Shown here: piece after piece, positions 58,184-64,000 of the stretch | Layout: the number at the start of each line of letters is the position of its first letter | Numbering within the stretch: position 1 is the stretch's first letter | DNA from: Harmothoe impar | Lineage: Eukaryota; Annelida; Polychaeta; Phyllodocida; Polynoidae | Length of the DNA: 64,000 nt | Assembly: GCA_947462335.1 (NCBI GenBank) | Contig: OX381705.1 | Span: 48,862,898 to 48,926,897 of the forward strand | Direction of reading: 5' to 3' | Notes under the pieces: generated by a model | What the model was told of the DNA's origin: nothing | The model's database searches: none | What the model saw: the letters and a program-made list of their open reading frames with translations, nothing else | Position numbers and translations under genes: made by a program

Positions 58184-60242
58184 CTGGTTACTGTGGTTAG
58201 GGAAAATTTCCAGCGCAAATAGCAAAATACAGTTGTTGAACACTAAGACTAGTACATCAGTGATTTAGTGCATTAGTGATTTAGTACATGTTTTAAACAT
58301 AAGCTTAAATACTCTGTTGGAAAATGTCAATAAATGTCAGCTTCGTTTAGACCTGTGCATTATAGATCTGTTTAGAATATGGCTAAGCAGATATCTAGCC
58401 AACCATAATCGTAATATTACACCGCAGTTAGCTGAGAGAACAAAAAAAATAGCCTGACTGTATTTTACATACATGGCTGTATGTGTATGCAGTCCATTGA
58501 GCAGCCTCTCTTACTATGCCTGTAAGTCAGATATGATAAGTGTTATAAGCCTCGGACAATAGTAATTATCTGTGGCTGGCGCCTCGGACAATTACCCTGT
58601 CCTTAATGGCGTATAACACTTATACAGCAAGTCACATGTACCATATCAAATACTTAAAACATCATTAACTGATAATTCATTTGGATCATAAACCAATGCC
58701 ATTTCTCAAATCGCGCAGAATTAAAAAGTTATAAGACTTATTATACGTCTTGCAAATTTGGCTACCTGAGAAATACCTCACAATAGACTACTTGAGTTTA
58801 TCAAGAGGGCTAACCTCGAAGACACACTCCATATTGAAAAGCCAGCTTTAAGGAGCTGTTAGGAGGGTGCCGGGTGTGAACAATGTCCTTTATTGAATTC
58901 AGTGGATTTCACTCAGTCACCATCCACACGGGCTAAAGGGTCCAACACAGACGTCAACACTTCATCTCTAGTCTCCGGTGGGCGCCATATTGACATCCCG
59001 TAGTGAGAGAGTAGGCCAGCCATATTGACATCCTTCAGTCCCCTTCTCTCACCAGCGCCACCTCTCGGGCGGGGAGGTCGTCGAGGTGAGTGATAATACA
59101 AGAAACTGAGGTATGTAGACACACACCCGACCACGGAACAGGGACGTTATAGATTATGGAAAGTCATATAGACAGAATTACAATATATAGTTTACGGTTC
59201 CCTAATACTATAGTAATAGTAGATTATACGAGTATGATTACCAGTTTCAGAGATAAAATTCGCACTGTTGAATTTATATATGATTATAGGTATTAATGCC
59301 TACTGCCCATTGGGCTCTATATATTCTATATAAAATTGGCCTGATTAGGATCCAGTGGACCATGGCTACCACCTTTAAAATCCCTTTGCAAAAGAAACAA
59401 ATATTTACCGACAAACCCCGCGACAAACCTAAAACCGTGGGAAGGTCAGTGCTGGTGTCTAGAGTCCCTGTCACTGGTGGAAACTAGTCCTGGCAGAGGG
59501 ATATGGGGTGAAACCTGATCGGATATTGTCCTTGTCCAGATTCATTTTGTGTGTAGGGTAAGGACATGATTATTATGCAGAATGGACAACAGTTATGGCA
59601 GTATTGTATTATATGCGTGCATCGGGAGGCGTCCTTAAAGTAAATGGACCACAGAACATTACCACTCGTATAGATCTGCATATTTTATGTCATCTGCTCG
59701 GGTGTGGTCGGTAGAGAATCCATGCGGAGAGAAAACGTAATTATAGAAAAACCGAGCATGGGATGGATTGGAAGTAATAATGACGCCATTGTTATACTAT
59801 ATCTGTACTGGAGGGAAGACAGTGTGCGAGTACAGGCCCAGGATCATTGGCCGTAGGATAACTATGATTGTCATGATAACTGGCAACTAGGACAGCTGGG
59901 CGTATCTCAGGATCTGTTTTTAGCATCCTTAAGGGGTCTTCATCACTCTAGGTGTGTGATGAGGAGCAACTGGTCCTGGAGTCAGCTTGATTAGTAGAAG
60001 AGGTAAGAAAGCTGTATGGAGTGGACGGGGAGCTTTACCCCACCTTTCTACCAGTCCCTACTCCTGCTATTTAAGGCTCAGGTCCTCCTGGGTGTGTAGC
60101 TGCTGGAGGCAGCTGGAGGTGACAGGCCAGTAATCACTGCTACCGATCTGAACGATTTACCCCCTCCTCACCCTACCCGCTACACCACCCCCTCCTGTGT
60201 GCTCCTGCTCAGTCCTCCATACCTCCCCCAACCACAGGTAGC

Positions 60243-60500
60243 TTAACTCTGTAAGGGGTCGCTTAGCGCTTTAACGTGCTACGTCCTCTTGGTATTGCTA
60301 TTGTTTGATGCATGAATGTAACCCTGGCGAGTAACTCGCTATTGATACATGTATGCATGGCCGACCCTACAGTTGATACACTCCCAAATGTTCCGTATGA
60401 TGCATGGCTCTATCCCTGGCGAGTCTAATACTCACCAGGGACCATAACGAAGAAAGGCATAGCTCATTAATAAAAGCGATATGCGGCCCTTACAGGGGTG
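60243..60500. repeat. Palindromic MITE-like repeat, copy 4
   Basis: It has CCCTGGCGAGTAACTCGC, GGCCGACCCTACAGTTGATA and GATGCATG motifs shared with copies 1-3, and ends GCGGCCCTTACAGGGGT. The borders are approximate. Confidence 0.6.
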
Positions 60501-61800
60501 AAGGCAACCCAGTGCAGGAGCAGTTTACACCCACTGACACCACTCAGGCAGCATCGATTTAACCTGTTTCCCTTCCTCGTTACCAAGGAAAACATCATAC
60601 CAAGCTTAAAGTTAAATCACTTGAAAGGGAATCAAAAACTAGCTAGCGCGCAATAGCCTATTTTAGTCTGGCATATGATTGTTCATTATAACGATCAATC
60701 ATCCTTAAAAGGGAGAAAGATCTATGGACACAGGACTGTGTACACGGTGGTTGCATTGAACACACATGGTATCAAAGCTGATTTGTTTACGTTGGTCTAT
60801 AGGATTCTTCTAGAGCATCGCAAATCCTGCTACAGCCAGTTTTCGCTAGGTTAGTCTGCTACCTTAATCATTTATATTGGGAAAACACTATTCACTTTAT
60901 AGACTGGGAAATGCCCGCGCCCGTCTTTCAGAAGGCATTTTAAACTTTTTTCTAATAACATTGTAATTATAAGCTATAGACTTTAATAGAAATAAATGTA
61001 TTACCAATGCCCCATCCACTGTCGGAATGAGCATTGGTTTCCCATTCCGTATCGCAGTGTTGTCAGAACAGGGGCAGTTAAAAGGACAATTTAGGCAAGT
61101 CATTTACATTCCGATTTAACCCGATTACACTCAAAACAATCTTTGGTAACTAAATCACATTAAAAGCCTGCAATGCCAGCCCCTTTAGCTAATGGAGCCA
61201 GTAAACATCATAAATGAATCCTAAATACGGCATGGGGGAATAATGTAATCCTAGTTAAGTATTTTTCTTTACTAAGGACATAATAGAATTATCCCACACG
61301 GAAATATCTGACTTGGATGAGGGAGTATTTCAGAATTTCAGCATTTTATTGTTATAATTGCTCAATTGTATGAATTCAAATTTAAAATCAAATGATAATA
61401 ATGTATTGATGTATTGCATACATTGTTTTACTGCTTCGTTGTATTCATGATGTATCCTCTATAAAAATATACCAATTCTCTTGAGATAATAAATAGTTAC
61501 AAAAAGCCGTTTAGATTAAATTTTGAATCAATTTGTTTTGTAATCGACCCGTTGTAGGGAGTACCTAGATATGATAGGTCGGTCTGTACGTATTATGACC
61601 TTCAATATGATACACACTACTTACTTGTCTGCAATATCAGCTATTGCCAATCATATTATGCCAAGGCTCCACTAGTGCGATTCTACAGGCCATTGTGCGA
61701 CTTGGTTTATAAGTGTATTCTTCTAGTACGATATCTCACCCTTGTACACAAAATCTAACTAGTGAAGGATGGGCATTAGGTGTTTATGCTAGGGTTTAGA

Positions 61801-61983
<183 letters not shown>

Positions 61984-62343
61984 ACTTTAAAGTAAAGTTA
62001 TACCGAAGAGAAATAGTCATGAAATTTAAGAGGCCTCGCATATTCGCATAGATATTATGAATCATGGATAGATTACATTATCCATCCAATAGCTTTATAT
62101 TCCAGCACTGAGACGAGTCTAGGTTGGACGAGCTGTATATATAATTAAAGCATAGTCACACTTGGTTAGGCTGCATGTCAGGTGTAATAATCACTACAAT
62201 TCCCATCCACCGAAGCCCATGCAAATGCAGTCATGAATCCTACACAAGGAAAATGTATGTTTCTGTCAAAAAGTAAAGCATATATATTATGTAATCTCTT
62301 GTATCTAGACTTCTACCATGCCTTTGCTGGTACAAAAGGATAC

Positions 62344-62500
62344 GGAAAAGGTCTTTGTGTTGGACGTAGACGAAGCTGAAGGTGCCGTAGGGGATGGTCG
62401 GGGTGGTGATGGAGTTATCCTCCAGGGTCGTCACCAACCCCAGGAACTTGTCTATAATGTTCATGTCCACGTCGCCGCGGTAGTTCCGACATATTAGCAC
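62344..62500 (-). CDS. AP1M1: AP-1 mu subunit, exon (N-terminal longin-like part)
   Basis: This internal exon encodes the start of the medium chain of the AP-1 clathrin adaptor, which sorts cargo at the trans-Golgi and endosomes. On the minus strand the translation begins VLICRNYRGDVDM, a hallmark of AP-1 mu, and continues through the longin-like domain to HKDLF. The acceptor is TTCCAG directly before GTG at 62500. The donor is a weak GTATCC at 62343, chosen because it leaves one base (C) that combines with TC of the next exon to give Leu. The part after the first motif is more divergent from vertebrate AP-1 mu than the later exons. The initiating exon must lie to the right of the window. Confidence 0.88.
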
Positions 62501-64000
62501 CTGGAAGAAAGCAAAACATTATGGTGAGACGGGACGTCATATATATCTATATTGGCTCCTGTAAATATCATCGAGGAGCATTCAATGAATTTACATAAGA
62601 CGTTTGTATAACTTTTGCACTCGCCCGTTTGCGGTATTTCCGTTGGCGTTAGTGGACAGAACTATGTGTGACTAAAGGCAAGCAATTTGTATTAAATGTG
62701 TTAAATGTGTTGAATCAAAATAACATTTTCAAATGATATATTATGGCTATATAAGTATTAGAATATAAAGCCTATGGGGACTACAGTATATTATGAGCTG
62801 CTCGTGAGTATTTTTATTGTCAGCTGAGTGTAGGTGTTATACTCCCTACGTGGTCGGAGACAGACTCCCTCACTTCCTGCTACTAGCATACTGCATTGCC
62901 GATCGGGGCTTTGTTGTGGGGAAAAAGTGGAAGGTAATTATACCTGAGGGTCTCTATGTATGAGGCTGGTGGATTATAAAGTAGAGAAAAAGGACGCGGT
63001 ATAAGTACAGTGGTGCCACAGAGGCATGTCACAAAGTAAGAGAACATGGCTTTGCCATCTACTAAACACACAAAACCCAGGTCTTTTTTCCCCTCTTTGC
63101 ATTCATGTGTTGATCGCCACGGGCATGAGGCTGTACACTACAGGCATGTGTCTATAGGTTAGACAGGAGAGGCATGTCGGAGGCATGTCAAATCCACACT
63201 GCAAGTCTACCCCCTATGATTATGGGGATAATACGGATAAACCTTTGAGCATAGATGAAATAATAATGATATCACAACAGCAGGTTATGGTGATTGGCTG
63301 TATTGAAAATAATCTCTGCAATGATTGCAGTCTCATTCTTGAGATCACTGACCTAGTAATCTTTTTTAAATCTTGTGATCTGCAATATTCCCAGGACGTA
63401 GAACAACAGTAGAATACAATAAAATTATATAGATATCAAGTTCCGACCTCTTTGCCAAACGTATGACTGTTATAATTGCAATCTGACTTAGACAATCAAC
63501 CTCTAAATTATCAGAGGTTCATCCTTGTCACGATTCTCTGTTACCAGGATATTTGGTATACATGTCATACGACTGTCACAAAAGCACTCCCATGACCTCC
63601 CACATACACCATTCTGTCACAGACAGATTGTCCTGGACCAGCATGATTACCTTGTTTCATGGCAGCTCCTCCTGTACTCTGAACCTTGCCACATAAAGCC
63701 TAGCAGTAATTACACAACAACCTGACTACACAAAGACACACCCCTCTCCTCCTGTGTAAGAGCCTTCCTCCTGGGCATTAACTTCCTAACAAGTGATCGC
63801 TCTAAGGATGTCTGCCATGCTGGGATGAAAGATGAGCACTAGGGTATGACAGTGGAGGATTGGAGCAGTGTGCCCATTGTCTGAGCAACGCCCCCAAGAG
63901 TTGCTCGCCTTGTATACTCATGAACACTGCACTACGCATCACTCGGGCTTTACAATCACTATATATATTATCCATGTATTGTCAACCATCAAATCTCTAC
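62501..64000. other. AP-1 mu intron upstream of the first visible exon
   Basis: No exon or other gene was recognised. The initiating AP-1 mu exon is expected beyond the right edge. Confidence 0.5.

Overview
The window is intron-rich nuclear DNA, most likely from an invertebrate animal. On the minus strand it carries seven short exons of one host gene, the medium (mu) subunit of the AP-1 clathrin adaptor. The exons read from 62500 (N-terminal side) down to 3627 (C-terminal side). Each has AG/GT-type splice borders and the codon phase is consistent across every junction between consecutive exons that I could test. The first exon lies right of the window and the C-terminal exons lie left of it or were not found. 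One internal exon, between 8747 and 3785, was also not found. I cannot assign a species. Introns of up to about 22 kb hold essentially everything else.

The main feature inside an AP-1 mu intron is a complete, young Polinton/Maverick-type virus-like element at 14406-24913. It is 10,508 bp, has terminal inverted repeats of 420 and 438 bp, begins AG and ends CT, and is flanked by a perfect 6-bp target duplication (AAGGCA at 14400-14405 and 24914-24919). It encodes a retroviral-type integrase with a chromodomain, an FtsK/HerA-like packaging ATPase, an adenain-like cysteine protease, a penton-like minor capsid protein, a major capsid protein broken by one in-frame stop, a pX-like basic core protein, a small protein with a hydrophobic C-terminus, a conserved Polinton protein of unknown role, and three unrecognised ORFs. 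It has no protein-primed DNA polymerase B and no room for one. Genes lie in one leftward unit (Ala-rich ORF) and rightward, tightly packed units with ATGA start/stop overlaps. Two start codons are directly preceded by genomic runs of exactly 18 A (counting the A of ATG).

A second mobile element, at 29911-32569, is a deleted tyrosine-recombinase retrotransposon of the DIRS order (Ngaro-like). It retains the end of reverse transcriptase, RNase H and a tyrosine recombinase, with diagnostic split direct repeats A1-ORFs-B1-A2-B2.

Smaller items: a pogo-like MITE (12269-13106), two MITEs with GGCC-A(n)-GGTGTGTTTC ends, a foldback element, a four-copy family of about 200-260 bp palindromic repeats, and several microsatellites. 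There is also an old, diverged tandem segmental duplication (about 40.8-48.4 kb against about 49.1-54.8 kb). Two minisatellites (43 bp x 7 at 8461; about 37 bp at 32850) are each built from the exon-intron junction of the adjacent AP-1 mu exon, so the 5' splice site itself has been tandemly multiplied.
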